64,000 nucleotides of DNA from Labrenzia sp. R4_2 (GCF_017743865.1 NZ_JAGHRJ010000001.1:620001-684000); one strand, 5' to 3'; positions 9,492 through 18,854 are shown, numbered from the stretch's first letter. The notes: generated by a model not told the origin, from the letters alone. Program-made: numbers and translations.

Positions 9492-9811
9492 CTTACTAAC
9501 CTAGCGTGAGTTTGTTCATTCGAAAGGGTGAATGCTCCTGATCATTGTTCCAATGGGTGAATCTTATGTAAATAGGTCGTAATTATACAAAATAAAACCA
9601 GTAGTTTAGACGTATTATTGGTTTAGGGAAGTGATTACTTGGAATCGTAGCAAGAGGTTGTTTCTGTAATTTAAGGTAAAACTGCTTATCGGGCTAAGTA
9701 TTTCTTGTGTGGAAAAATTGTGCGCTGCGATATAATGTTGCGCCGAGGAGAGGCAGTTTCACCGTGTGATGCCAATTGGGATCTGGGGCGGCGATAAAAA
9801 ATTGTCTTGGA
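9492..9811. other. 320-bp AT-rich gap upstream of the chemoreceptor
   Basis: No convincing gene is seen on either strand. The stretch is clearly richer in A/T than its surroundings. On the minus strand a TATAAT hexamer (9587-9582) lies about 90 bases before the chemoreceptor ATG; the matching -35 region (TCTAAA at 17-bp spacing) is poor. I did not find a flagellar sigma-28 signature. The stretch also separates the receptor from the kinase that ends at 9812. Confidence 0.45.
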
Positions 9812-12184
9812 TCAGGCAGACTGCGCGATCTGAGTGCTGTCGGTGCGGGCCAGCGGCAGCGAAAAGCTGACAATCGTCCCTTTCTTGACTTCAGATTCAA
9901 TGTCAAGTTTTCCGCCATGCAGTTCAACCAGGGACCGGGCAATTGCAAGGCCTAATCCGGATCCCTGGTGGGTCTTGGTGAACTGGTTTTCCACCTGAAC
10001 AAACGGCTTGGCCAGCCGCTCGATATCGCGCTCCGAAATGCCAATCCCGGTATCGGCCACTTCAAACCGGACCCTGTCGCCGCGCGGACGGGCCTTCAAG
10101 GTGACGGTCCCATTGTCCGGGGTGAATTTGACGGCATTGGCAAGGAGGTTGAGGAGCACCTGTTTCAGTGCGCGTTTGTCGACATCGACGTGGAGATTGT
10201 CGGCAACGTCTGCAGAGATCACGATGTTCTTTTCCGAAGCGGCGCCCGTAATGATCCGCGCTGCGTCTTCCGCAGCCTCGCTGGCGTTGACCACCTCGGT
10301 TTCGATCGACATCCGTCCGGCTTCGATTTTCGACATGTCGAGGATGTCGTTGATCACATTCAACAGGTAGGTGCCGGAAGAATAGATGTCCTTGCAATAA
10401 TCGGCATACCGGTCTGTGCCGAGCGGACCGAACATTTCCTGCGTCATGATATCGGAAAACCCGATGATGGCGTTCAGCGGTGTCCGCAGCTCGTGAGAGA
10501 TATTGGCGAGGAATTCAGACTTTGCCTGGTTGGCCGCTTCTGCGCGTGTCTTTTCTTCCTGATACTTTTCCGCCATTTCGGAGAGCTGGCGCGTCTGAAC
10601 TTCCAGGATCTTGCGGGATCGCTGCAGGTCTGTGACCGTTGCTTTCAGGCGTTTCTCAGATTCCGTCAGGCGCTCTTCGTGCTTTTTCAGCGCGGTGATG
10701 TCGGTGCCCACAGACACGAAGCCGCCGTCTTTGGTCCGGCGTTCCGAGATTTGCAGCCAGCGGCCATCTTCCAGCTGAGCTTCATAAGATCCTTCCGGTC
10801 CGCCCTGACGCTTGCTGAGTTGGACCGGCTGCGGAGAAGCTGGCCCATTTTCGGCTGCGGCCAGAACATCTTTGTAAGGGGTTCCGGGCTTGACGGCGCT
10901 TGGTGGCAGATTGTGCAGGGACTGATAGTTGGAGTTGCAGATCACCAACTCGTTGCGGGTGTTCCAAAGGACAAACGCCTCGGAGATTGTCTCGATCGCA
11001 TCGCGCAGGCGTAGGTCTGCCATCTGGCTCTGTTCTGCAAGCAAATGCTGCTCGGTTATGTCCAGGCAGATGCCGATAAGGTGCGGTTCGGCCCGCCCTG
11101 GATCGACCTGGATTTCGCCCCGGGCCCGAAGCCAAATCCAGCTGCCGTCAGAGTGGCGCATGCGGAATGTCTCGTCGACCAGCGTTTCACCGCTTTCCAG
11201 GAGGTGTTCGGCAAGTCCGAGAAGGTCGATGTCATCCGGGTGCGTCAGGTCGGAGACTTCCGAAAAGCTCAAGATGTCATCCTTGGGCTCCCGGCCGAGG
11301 AGTTCATAAAGAGACGAAGACCAGAACATGCGGCCACGCGAGAGATCCCAATCGAAGAGACCGCAGCGGCCGTGGGTGAGGGCAGTGTCTATGCGGGCCC
11401 GTGTCGCCGCATAGTTCTCGTCGGCCTGTTCGGCGCGCGAGGCTTGGCTGAAGAATCCGTAGATAATGGCCAGAAGCACCAGTGACACGCCGACATACAA
11501 GGTGACATTCGCAGAAAGTGAACCGCGCCAGTCTGCGAACACGACCGTCTCTGGCTGCAAGACCGCAATCATGCCATGCTGACCGTCGAGGTGGCGAACG
11601 GTTGCAAGCACGGGTTCCGGACCGTCACGGCCGGTCAGGTTCACCGGAATGGACAAAACACCTGCGCGTTCGCCGAATACTGTCAGGGGTTGCGCCGGAC
11701 CGAGGAGGTCGGTCAGCGGGCGGCCCTCCAGAGAAGGTTGGAGCGGAGCGGACGCTGCGATGTTGCCGTTCGTGTCTGAGATCAGGAAGATGCGGCCCTT
11801 GCTGGTCGCGCCTGTGGGCAGGCTGTCTGCAAGGATGCGCTTCAGTGTCGTCCGGTAGCCCGCCGCCGGAAGGTCTTTACCGGATGCATTGAGCGGAGCT
11901 GCAACAACCGAGGCCATGAGACTGAGGGTGGTCTCCGCGTCTGTGCGGGCGGCTTCATGTTGCCCGACCAGTTCGCCAGTCCGATACATGGCAAGGAAAA
12001 CGAGAAACAGGATGGCGAGAGCGGGGATCAGCCGCCGCATCATGCTGTCAGAGCGTTCTAGGTGATTATGGGCGGAAGACACGAAGTTGCGCCAGAGCGC
12101 TCTTTGTACGCCTGCGCTGGTTTTACGTCCTGAATCCTTAGCGTTGCGCCGCCCGGTAGCGGAGCCCGCAAATGCTCTTGACAT
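9812..12184 (-). CDS. PAS-domain sensor histidine kinase, PleC/PdhS-like core
   Basis: The 790-residue protein (ATG 12184, GAGG ten bases upstream; alternative ATG 12043 directly before the first membrane helix) has a helix at about 50-67, an extracytoplasmic region to about 220, a second helix (SVLLAIIYGFF region), a PAS_3-type domain (about 265-390), a second PAS domain, then HisKA with the phospho-acceptor near residue 564 (ANISHELRTPLNAIIGFSD) and a HATPase domain. The HisKA sequence, with FGPLG, Y-x-x-Y and INDILDMSKIEAG, is of the kind seen in the PleC/DivJ/PdhS group that controls the alphaproteobacterial cell cycle through DivK. No regulator gene is adjacent, so it is an orphan kinase; a DivK link is an inference from sequence alone. 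Confidence 0.88.
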   Translation of the reverse strand: MSRAFAGSATGRRNAKDSGRKTSAGVQRALWRNFVSSAHNHLERSDSMMRRLIPALAILFLVFLAMYRTGELVGQHEAARTDAETTLSLMASVVAAPLNASGKDLPAAGYRTTLKRILADSLPTGATSKGRIFLISDTNGNIAASAPLQPSLEGRPLTDLLGPAQPLTVFGERAGVLSIPVNLTGRDGPEPVLATVRHLDGQHGMIAVLQPETVVFADWRGSLSANVTLYVGVSLVLLAIIYGFFSQASRAEQADENYAATRARIDTALTHGRCGLFDWDLSRGRMFWSSSLYELLGREPKDDILSFSEVSDLTHPDDIDLLGLAEHLLESGETLVDETFRMRHSDGSWIWLRARGEIQVDPGRAEPHLIGICLDITEQHLLAEQSQMADLRLRDAIETISEAFVLWNTRNELVICNSNYQSLHNLPPSAVKPGTPYKDVLAAAENGPASPQPVQLSKRQGGPEGSYEAQLEDGRWLQISERRTKDGGFVSVGTDITALKKHEERLTESEKRLKATVTDLQRSRKILEVQTRQLSEMAEKYQEEKTRAEAANQAKSEFLANISHELRTPLNAIIGFSDIMTQEMFGPLGTDRYADYCKDIYSSGTYLLNVINDILDMSKIEAGRMSIETEVVNASEAAEDAARIITGAASEKNIVISADVADNLHVDVDKRALKQVLLNLLANAVKFTPDNGTVTLKARPRGDRVRFEVADTGIGISERDIERLAKPFVQVENQFTKTHQGSGLGLAIARSLVELHGGKLDIESEVKKGTIVSFSLPLARTDSTQIAQSA

Positions 12185-12341
12185 AGGAAGTGTGCCTCAA
12201 TTCCGCCGCTCCGAAGCAGAGCTCCGAATCACTTCCATTTGAATCAAATCATCAGTATTTGTCTAGAGTCGCAGAAGAAGAAAATGGTTAACAAGGCGCG
12301 CTTTTACCAGAGCTCTTGTTAACGTTTCCAAATATAGCAAC

Positions 12342-14987
12342 TTACTGCAATGTCCTGTCGACAATGTCCCGGCAGTCTCTCGACAGTTCTTCGCTTGAAG
12401 AAACCCTCAAGAGGGCAGATTCAGCAAGGGTTGATCTCCGGCCTTCCAAAGCTCTCCAGGAGCGGAAGCTTGTCAGTAATCGCGAGGCGACCTGCGGATT
12501 TCTTTTGTCAATCTCTAGAACTGATTCGGCAATAAGCATGAAACCCTTGCCGTCCGCGCGTGAGAACTGTGTCGGGTTCCCGGTGGCAAAGGAGTGCAGC
12601 ACGGCGCGGACACGGTTCGGATTGCTGGGCTCGTAAAGCGGATCGGCGATCAAGTCCTGCACCACTTGGAGCGTGTCGTCGCGCGGGGCTGTCGCGCGTG
12701 CGGCGAACCATTTGTCCATGGCAAGGGCGCTGGTTTTGTGGCGGGTGCGGAACGCTTGAAGGGCGTCCATGGCGCCATCGAAGCCGTGGTGCACGAGTAA
12801 GGTCAGTGCCATGATCCGGTCGGTCATGTTGTTGGCGTTTTTAAACCGGTCATTGACCAGGGCAACGGCATCCGGGTTGCTTGAGTGGGCATGATAGTGC
12901 AGGGCCCGGTTGGACAAAGCGCGCTGCCCTGCAGACGCTGCATCCGGCGAGAAGGCGCTGTCTTTGGCGTAGTCCTTGGCCAATGGCAACAGAAGGGATT
13001 GCAGCTCATCTGCAATTTCGGCAATCAAGCCGGATCGGGCGATATGAATAGCATCCGGATCAACGTTGTTGCCGATCTCCTGGGCAGTGTCTGTTTCGCT
13101 CGGCAACGTCAGCGCCTGGGCTTTGAGCGCAGGGTCGAGACGGTCATCCTCCAGCACGGTTTGCAGAACGGCAACAAGATCTGCAGCGCTTGCGAAATCC
13201 GTGTTGCGGCGGACAGCTTCTGTACGCGCAAGAAGGGTCTGTGTGGCCAACGTCTGGACGGCTTGCCAGCGATTGTAGGGGTCGCTGTCGTGCTTTGCCA
13301 GGAACGCCAAGTCGTCAGCCGGCTGGTCCTGGGTCAGACGGACCGGAGCAGAAAAGCCGCGCAACAGGGAGACCTTCGGGGCGTCTGGCACATTCTGAAA
13401 GGTGATCGTTTGCGTCGGTTTCTTAAGCAGAATAACGTCGCCAACGACATCCGCACCGTCCACCGTCGTAATCCCAAGATCCTGGCCATTGGGTCCAAGA
13501 AGGCCAAATTTCAGTGGGATCACGGCCGGCTTTGCCGATTTTTGTCCCGGCAATGGCGGGATCTCCTGGGAGAGAGTCAGTGTGAAGCTTTTGTTGTCCG
13601 GATTGTGGGCGGTTTTGACGGACACGGTCGGTGTGCCGGCCTGTTCATACCAGAGTGAAAACTGCTCAAGATCCGTGCCGGTGGCGTCTTCGAAACATTT
13701 CAAGAATGCTTCTATCGTTGTGGCTTCGCCGTCGTGGCGGTCGAAGTACAGGTCCAATCCGGACCGGAAGCCGTCTTCGCCGAGCAGCGTTTGCAGCATC
13801 CGGACGACTTCGGCGCCTTTTTCATAGACCGTCGCGGTGTAGAAGTTGTTGATTTCCTGATAGGATCGCGGCCTCACCGGATGGGCCAGCGGGCCGGCGT
13901 CTTCAGGAAACTGGTGCATCTTCAAGAGTTTCACGTCCGCGATCCGTTTTACCGGACGCGAGCGCATGTCGGCTGAAAACTCCTGGTCCCGTAAAACGGT
14001 GAGGCCTTCCTTCAGGCAAAGCTGGAACCAGTCCCGACAGGTGATCCGATTTCCGGTCCAGTTGTGAAAGTACTCGTGGGCGATCACGGCTTCGATATTG
14101 GCGTAATCCTGATCGGTGGCCGTCTCCGGATCGGCAAGCACGTACTTGTCATTGAAAATGTTAAGGCCCTTGTTCTCCATCGCGCCCATGTTGAAGTCCG
14201 ACACTGCAACGATGTTGAAGACATCAAGATCATATTCTCGGCCGAAAGCCTCTTCATCCCAGCGCATGGATCGTTTGAGCGAATCCATGGCCCAGTCGCA
14301 AAGCGCTTCCTTGCCATGTTCAACGAAGATGTTGAGCTCGATCGGGTTGCCGGACGTGGTGGTAAAGCTGTCCGTGATCTTTGCCAGGTCCCCGGCCACC
14401 AGAGCAAAGAGGTAGGCCGGTTTGGGGTGAGGATCGTGCCAGACGGCAAAATGCCTATCGGTGCCCGCAACCAAGCCGGTCTCAATCAGATTTCCATTCG
14501 AAAGCAGGACCGGACACGCATCGCGCGGTGCTTCCAGCCGGACTGTGTAGACACTGAGGACATCCGGGCGGTCCAGAAAATAGGTAATACGGCGGAACCC
14601 GTCAGCTTCACATTGGGTGCAGTAAGTGCCGGATGACCTGTAGAGCCCCATCAATTGCGTGTTCGCATCCGGATTGAGTTCGGTGGTTATGGTCAGTGTG
14701 AACGCGTCGCCGGTTGGCGGTGTCAGTTCAAGCGCAGATGGTGTTACGTCGTACGCGTTGCTTGGCAGAGCTTCCCCGTCAACCGCGATCGACAGCAGGT
14801 TGAGGTTATCGCCATCCAGGATGAGAGGCGCGCCCGGTTTCGTATCCGGTTGGCGGGCAATTTTGAGCTCAGAAACGACCTTGGTGGCCGTGGGATCCAG
14901 GAGAACATTGAGGTTTGCGGTTTCAATGCGATAGGCCGGCGGCTGGTAGTCTTCCAGCTTGATGGGTGTCGGCGTTTCAGATGGCAT
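12342..14987 (-). CDS. pepN: Aminopeptidase N (M1 family)
   Basis: At 881 residues this matches the length of bacterial PepN. The substrate-binding GAMEN motif is at about 268-272 (NMGAMENKGLN), the zinc site HEYFH at about 304-308 (AHEYFHNWTGNRITCRDW), and the third zinc ligand, Glu, lies in LKEGLTVLRDQEFS. The C-terminal helical domain typical of the PepN branch (DUF3458) follows. There is no signal peptide, so it trims N-terminal residues from peptides in the cytoplasm. The gene stands upstream of the PAS kinase on the same strand with a 157-bp gap. Confidence 0.96.
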   Translation of the reverse strand: MPSETPTPIKLEDYQPPAYRIETANLNVLLDPTATKVVSELKIARQPDTKPGAPLILDGDNLNLLSIAVDGEALPSNAYDVTPSALELTPPTGDAFTLTITTELNPDANTQLMGLYRSSGTYCTQCEADGFRRITYFLDRPDVLSVYTVRLEAPRDACPVLLSNGNLIETGLVAGTDRHFAVWHDPHPKPAYLFALVAGDLAKITDSFTTTSGNPIELNIFVEHGKEALCDWAMDSLKRSMRWDEEAFGREYDLDVFNIVAVSDFNMGAMENKGLNIFNDKYVLADPETATDQDYANIEAVIAHEYFHNWTGNRITCRDWFQLCLKEGLTVLRDQEFSADMRSRPVKRIADVKLLKMHQFPEDAGPLAHPVRPRSYQEINNFYTATVYEKGAEVVRMLQTLLGEDGFRSGLDLYFDRHDGEATTIEAFLKCFEDATGTDLEQFSLWYEQAGTPTVSVKTAHNPDNKSFTLTLSQEIPPLPGQKSAKPAVIPLKFGLLGPNGQDLGITTVDGADVVGDVILLKKPTQTITFQNVPDAPKVSLLRGFSAPVRLTQDQPADDLAFLAKHDSDPYNRWQAVQTLATQTLLARTEAVRRNTDFASAADLVAVLQTVLEDDRLDPALKAQALTLPSETDTAQEIGNNVDPDAIHIARSGLIAEIADELQSLLLPLAKDYAKDSAFSPDAASAGQRALSNRALHYHAHSSNPDAVALVNDRFKNANNMTDRIMALTLLVHHGFDGAMDALQAFRTRHKTSALAMDKWFAARATAPRDDTLQVVQDLIADPLYEPSNPNRVRAVLHSFATGNPTQFSRADGKGFMLIAESVLEIDKRNPQVASRLLTSFRSWRALEGRRSTLAESALLRVSSSEELSRDCRDIVDRTLQ

Positions 14988-15253
14988 TCATGTCTCCGCG
15001 TGCGTCTCTGCCGGATCGGTAAGTTCAATATGCTCCCTTGCAACGTTCGCTTACGTTCGTCAATCGTCCGGCCTTGGCTCGAGACTGGATGATGTGTGGT
15101 CTCTGTGCTAGTGTTTTAAAATAGTTAAGTAAAATCAATTGTTTCAATGTTGTTCTGATGACGGTTGCGGTTTGCGGAACAATATGGGATTGCCGACGTG
15201 ACGATCTCCGTGCCATCGTTTCCGCGGGCTGATCCTTTGCTGGGAGGTGTGTG

Positions 15254-16252
15254 GTGTCAGACGAAAACACAAACGATTCAGGATCTGACTCAAAGATCGA
15301 TTACAACACCAAGCACGTCTATTTTTATCTGCCCAAAGTGCCGACAGAGGATGGGGAAGTTGCCGACAACATCGACCTTGGGGCGATGTTACGCCTCGGC
15401 GGGTACTGCGATCTGGAGCAGCAAGCTCACAAGCTTCCGGCAGACGAGCTACATTACTACCCTCAAAAATATATCGATACGCAAGGGGCCGGCAGCGAAG
15501 ACATCTTCAAGAAATCCGCCGGTAGCAGCACCGGGTCCAGCCACGGTATTCTAATGGCCTGTGACGGGCATTTTCTTTTGAAAGCTGCCGAAAAGATGTT
15601 CGCCGAAACCGGGGATCACCATCTTCAGGTCAATGGAGATTATGAGCACGACACAACCGGCAGCGTGAATGTTCAGTCCGGCGATATCATGACCTTGAAG
15701 AGCGGCACCAACAAGACACTGACGCTCAATGCAGGTGACAAGACCGGTGATATGGAGTTGCTCGCCAACAATAAGACGGAAACGGTGCAGGGCGACAACA
15801 ACAATAATACGTCCGGCAATAAAACCGACTCTACAAAAGGAAACAACACGATCACCACGTGGGGGCTGACAATGACCTACAGTCTCGACGTGGCTTATTC
15901 CGCGTTTGCAGCGGGGCAGATCGTTACGTCTTCCTGGGGGCTCCAGCTTTATCTCGCAACCCTCGTCAAGGTTTATCCGGTTTCCGAAGTTGTACTTGCC
16001 GGCATGCGGTTTCAGGCAACTGGTCTGAATATGGCAAGTGTCCAGACCCAAGTCGGCTACAAGGCATTGTCGGTCGAAAGCCGTATCGCTAACCTGCGAA
16101 GTGATCTGACGAAACTCGATGGTATCGGAATGAAGATCCAGCAAACCGACCTAGAGGAGTCAGACCACATTCTCAAAGTCCGATCGGAAATCGCCCGGGT
16201 GAACAGCGGCGAAGTGGAAGCGAGCACGAAGGGTGTTGTGGTCTTCGTATAA
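15254..16252 (+). CDS. Unrecognised fibre-like protein, copy 1 (beta-helix plus coiled coil)
   Basis: I do not recognise the family. The start is GTG 15254, six bases after GGGAGG and at the same geometry as copy 2; GTG 15251 is an alternative. The 332-residue product has a conserved head (TKHVYFYLPKVP, then NIDLGAMLRLGGYCDLE), a HGILMACDGHFLLKAAEK segment, and then short repeating strands (about residues 105-200: VNVQSG, MTLKSG, LTLNAG, MELLA, KTETVQG) like the triangular beta-helix of VgrG and phage needle proteins. A Thr/Asn/Gly-rich stretch, a hydrophobic region and a coiled-coil-like tail ending GVVVFV follow. No signal peptide, no enzyme motif. Downstream come a tandem copy and an inverted third copy. 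I infer a trimeric fibre or spike; that is a structural guess. Confidence 0.85.
   Translation: MSDENTNDSGSDSKIDYNTKHVYFYLPKVPTEDGEVADNIDLGAMLRLGGYCDLEQQAHKLPADELHYYPQKYIDTQGAGSEDIFKKSAGSSTGSSHGILMACDGHFLLKAAEKMFAETGDHHLQVNGDYEHDTTGSVNVQSGDIMTLKSGTNKTLTLNAGDKTGDMELLANNKTETVQGDNNNNTSGNKTDSTKGNNTITTWGLTMTYSLDVAYSAFAAGQIVTSSWGLQLYLATLVKVYPVSEVVLAGMRFQATGLNMASVQTQVGYKALSVESRIANLRSDLTKLDGIGMKIQQTDLEESDHILKVRSEIARVNSGEVEASTKGVVVFV
15283..15390 (+). repeat. 108-bp identical block shared with copy 2
   Basis: Bases 15283-15390 are identical, including synonymous sites, to 16530-16637. Flanking coding sequence diverges at many third positions, which points to recent gene conversion or a young duplication under uneven divergence. 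Confidence 0.95.
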
Positions 16253-16500
16253 TTCAGGTTTCCCCATGAGAACATTTGAGACCTGTGCTTAGCTTGGCTT
16301 CATTGGTGCTGCCTGAAGCTCACTCCTGTCGTGTAGAAGTTGGGTTCGAACCTAGTTCGTTCTCAATTTTAGGTGGTCAAGCCAGTTGCGTTCTATCCAA
16401 GCTGAATGCAGACAAAAGCAGTATTTAATCGACCGATTGCTCGCACAACGATGCCTGTGCCATCGTCTCGGTGGGCTGTATCTAAGCTGGGAGGCATGCG

Positions 16501-17499
16501 GTGTCTGACGGAAACACAAACGATTCAGAATCTGACTCAAAGATCGATTACAACACCAAGCACGTCTATTTTTATCTGCCCAAAGTGCCGACAGAGGATG
16601 GGGAAGTTGCCGACAACATCGACCTTGGGGCGATGTTGCGGCTGGGCGGATATTGCGACTTGGAGCAGCAAGCCCAGAATGTCCCTTCAGATCAACAACA
16701 TTATTATCCGCAAAAACACATCGAATCTCAGGGCGCGGGTAGTGAAAACATTTTCAAAAAATCAGCGGGGAGCAGCGATCAGTCCAGTCATGGCATTCTG
16801 ATGGCCTGTGACGGGCATTTCCTTCTGAAGGCCGCAGAAAAGATGTTCGTCGAAACCGGGGATCATCATCTTCAAGTCAATGGAGATTATGAGCACGAAA
16901 CAACCGGCAGCGTGAACGTTCAGTCCGGCGACATCATGAGCCTCAAGAGTGGCACCAACAAGACACTGACGCTCAACGCAGGTGACAAGACCGGTGATAT
17001 GGAGTTGCTCGCCAACAACAAGACGGAAACGGTGCAAGGAAACCGCACCACAACAACGTCGGGAGATAATTCCGACACCACATCCGGTAATGACAGCAAG
17101 ATCACATGGGGGTTCACAAAGAAGATCAATGGCGGTGTCAACTGGACTGCGTTCATCGAGGGGCAGCTGGTCACGGCTACATGGGGTCTTCAGGTTTATG
17201 GGGGTACTTTGATAAAGTTCTATCCACTCTCTGAAGTAGTGATCGCTGGTTATCGCTTCCAAGGCACAATCAAACGTACCAATATGGTCGGATGGGACGC
17301 AGGTTATTTCGCGTTATCTACCCAAAGTCACGCAGCTAAAGTGCGTACCGCTTTGACGCAGATGCAAAATCTAACCCTTCAGATGAATGACGCAGCTGTT
17401 AGGGTAGCTGCACAAGAAGTTCAGGCAGAACAAGGTGCTGTTGAGGCCTTGCAGGGGGAAGTTCAAGCCAACATTCGTGGCATAGTGACCTTCATATAA
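16501..17499 (+). CDS. Unrecognised fibre-like protein, copy 2
   Basis: This is the tandem paralogue of the gene at 15254, also 332 residues, starting at GTG 16501 six bases after GGAGG. About the first 185 residues are nearly the same as copy 1 (TKHVYFYLPKVP, IDLGAMLRLGGYCDLE, SHGILMACDGHFLLKAAEK, LKSGTNKTLTLNAGDKTG). After KTETVQG the two diverge sharply: here RTTTTSGDNSDTTSG, then a hydrophobic section (FTKKINGGV onward) and an Ala/Gln/Glu-rich coiled coil ending RGIVTFI. Similarity extends at least 50 bases upstream of the start, so the ribosome site and leader were duplicated too. Each gene keeps its own leader, which argues for separate expression. No function can be assigned. Confidence 0.85.
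   Translation: MSDGNTNDSESDSKIDYNTKHVYFYLPKVPTEDGEVADNIDLGAMLRLGGYCDLEQQAQNVPSDQQHYYPQKHIESQGAGSENIFKKSAGSSDQSSHGILMACDGHFLLKAAEKMFVETGDHHLQVNGDYEHETTGSVNVQSGDIMSLKSGTNKTLTLNAGDKTGDMELLANNKTETVQGNRTTTTSGDNSDTTSGNDSKITWGFTKKINGGVNWTAFIEGQLVTATWGLQVYGGTLIKFYPLSEVVIAGYRFQGTIKRTNMVGWDAGYFALSTQSHAAKVRTALTQMQNLTLQMNDAAVRVAAQEVQAEQGAVEALQGEVQANIRGIVTFI
16530..16637 (+). repeat. 108-bp identical block shared with copy 1
   Basis: This is the second member of the identical pair described at 15283-15390. It covers the conserved head of the fibre-like protein. Confidence 0.95.
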
Positions 17500-17577
17500 T
17501 CGATTTTTTGCGGGCAGGCCGGAGAATAAGTGAACGCAGTATTTAGTTTATCTTTGTAACGCCTGAACACTACCATT

Positions 17578-18570
17578 CTACATGTTCACGATCATGTTTG
17601 ACATGGCGACCATCGCGTTGGTGGTCGACATTTTGAACTCTCCAAGGTCAGTTTTTAGCTCGCGAGCAGCGACTTCGATTTCTGACGTTTTGGTTTGCAG
17701 CGGTGTGACATCTGCTTGAACATCTGAGATCCGGGTGCCGAGCGCGGTCATATGTGTCTCAAGTTCCGTAATTTCGGCTTTGGTGGCCGGAACGACGACT
17801 TTCATCTCCGCGATGTCGAACTCAATTTTTTTGTAAGACGCCTCGATTGTCGCGATTTCGATGTTGATCAGCAGGTTCATCTCAAGAGCGGCAGACAGGG
17901 AGATGGAGCAGATGGCTGCCAAGTTCATCTCCAGGCATCCACCAGTCACCATTTCAACCTTGCCGCCAGCAAAGAATTCATAGCGGTTCGCATGAACGAC
18001 CTCGTAGGAGTTTTCGGTGATCAACTCATAAGAATGGCCGAGGATTTTTGTCTGCTGTTCCTTGCCCTGAATGTAGATCGTGCCGGTCTCGTTGCCGGCA
18101 TCAAGGGTAATGGACTGATTTGTCCCGGATTCGATCTTGACCGTGCCTTCAGCACTCATGTCGATCTTCCCGGTCGTTTCGAGCTCGTAGTCCCCCTCAA
18201 CATCAATGTTCTGGTCGCCGGTCTGCATGTAGTATTTCTCACCGGCTTTCACCAACATGCGGCCATCGCAAGCCAGCAGAATCCCGTGACTGGATTGAGG
18301 GGATGGACCAGCCGCTTTCTGATAGACGTCTTCTGATGCTACTCCGCCTTCGTCTTCAATATGCTTTTCCGGGTAGTAATGCTCGGTATCTTCCGCGATA
18401 TCGTTGGCCTTCTCTTCCAATTCACAATAACCGCCAAGCCTGAGGATAGCCCCCAAATCTATGTTGTCAGGTACGTCCGATTCGTCTTCTGAAATGCGGG
18501 GCAAATAGAAATAGACATGCTTGGTATCGTATTGGATCTGGGCTTGCTGCGTTGTGTCGGCGTCTGACAT
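17578..18570 (-). CDS. Unrecognised fibre-like protein, copy 3 (diverged, inverted)
   Basis: This third family member, 330 residues, faces copies 1 and 2. The start is ATG 18570, seven bases after GAGGGG; an in-frame TTG at 18585 is less likely. It keeps the head (TKHVYFYLPRIS, NIDLGAILRLGGYCELE), SHGILLACDGRMLVKAGEK, and beta-helix-like strands (GDYELETTGKIDMSAEG, VKIESG, SITLDAG), but is clearly older than the copy 1/2 split. The C-terminal third is different: a hydrophobic stretch (NLAAICSISLSAALEMNLL) and a long amphipathic coiled coil with ITELETHMTALGTRIS, ending NMIVNM. Equal length with a conserved head and variable tail suggests a common assembly with interchangeable tips. No enzymatic motif and no secretion signal are seen. 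Confidence 0.85.
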   Translation of the reverse strand: MSDADTTQQAQIQYDTKHVYFYLPRISEDESDVPDNIDLGAILRLGGYCELEEKANDIAEDTEHYYPEKHIEDEGGVASEDVYQKAAGPSPQSSHGILLACDGRMLVKAGEKYYMQTGDQNIDVEGDYELETTGKIDMSAEGTVKIESGTNQSITLDAGNETGTIYIQGKEQQTKILGHSYELITENSYEVVHANRYEFFAGGKVEMVTGGCLEMNLAAICSISLSAALEMNLLINIEIATIEASYKKIEFDIAEMKVVVPATKAEITELETHMTALGTRISDVQADVTPLQTKTSEIEVAARELKTDLGEFKMSTTNAMVAMSNMIVNM

Positions 18571-18821
18571 TTTTCGTCCCCTCAATAGCGCTCAGATCCT
18601 GGGGCTGCCGTCAAAAGCGATTGTCGTTTTCCAACAATTGCATCGCGCAAAGAACCGACCCGAATATGGCTTTTCTAATTCCGCAGGGCCATCCAAAGTG
18701 TACGTAACGTCAGCTTCAAGCTTCCACTGCCGGGATGAACTTGGCAGACAAGAATTAAGGCTGTGTTGCATCCAGGAATCACATCTGGCTTTTTGACCTC
18801 GCTGGCCAGCCGGTCTATGCA

Positions 18822-18838
18822 GTGCAAACACTTTGCAC
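18822..18838. promoter_or_regulatory. Perfect inverted repeat before the methyltransferase start
   Basis: GTGCAAACACTTTGCAC is a 17-bp palindrome with 7-bp arms, ending 16 bases before ATG 18855 and just before its AGGA ribosome site. It could be an operator or an RNA hairpin in the leader. Confidence 0.5.
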
Positions 18839-18854
18839 AGTCAGGACTTTTTGC

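Noticed and set aside
9968..11014. Long open frame (348 codons) antisense to the PAS kinase
   Set aside because: It mirrors the kinase gene's codon structure, has no family motif, and the sense strand is a clear histidine kinase.
15171..15194. GGAAC-N16-CGTG upstream of fibre copy 1 as a possible EcfG promoter
   Set aside because: The -10 element reads CGTG rather than CGTT and the second copy has no equivalent, so I do not call it.
16344..16356. GGTTCGAACC-like string resembling a tRNA T-loop between fibre copies 1 and 2
   Set aside because: No matching acceptor, D or anticodon stems can be drawn around it, so it is not a tRNA; it is only a short palindromic string.
18592..18831. 79-codon minus frame upstream of the third fibre gene
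   Set aside because: No ribosome site or motif and unlike any neighbour; more likely non-coding DNA.
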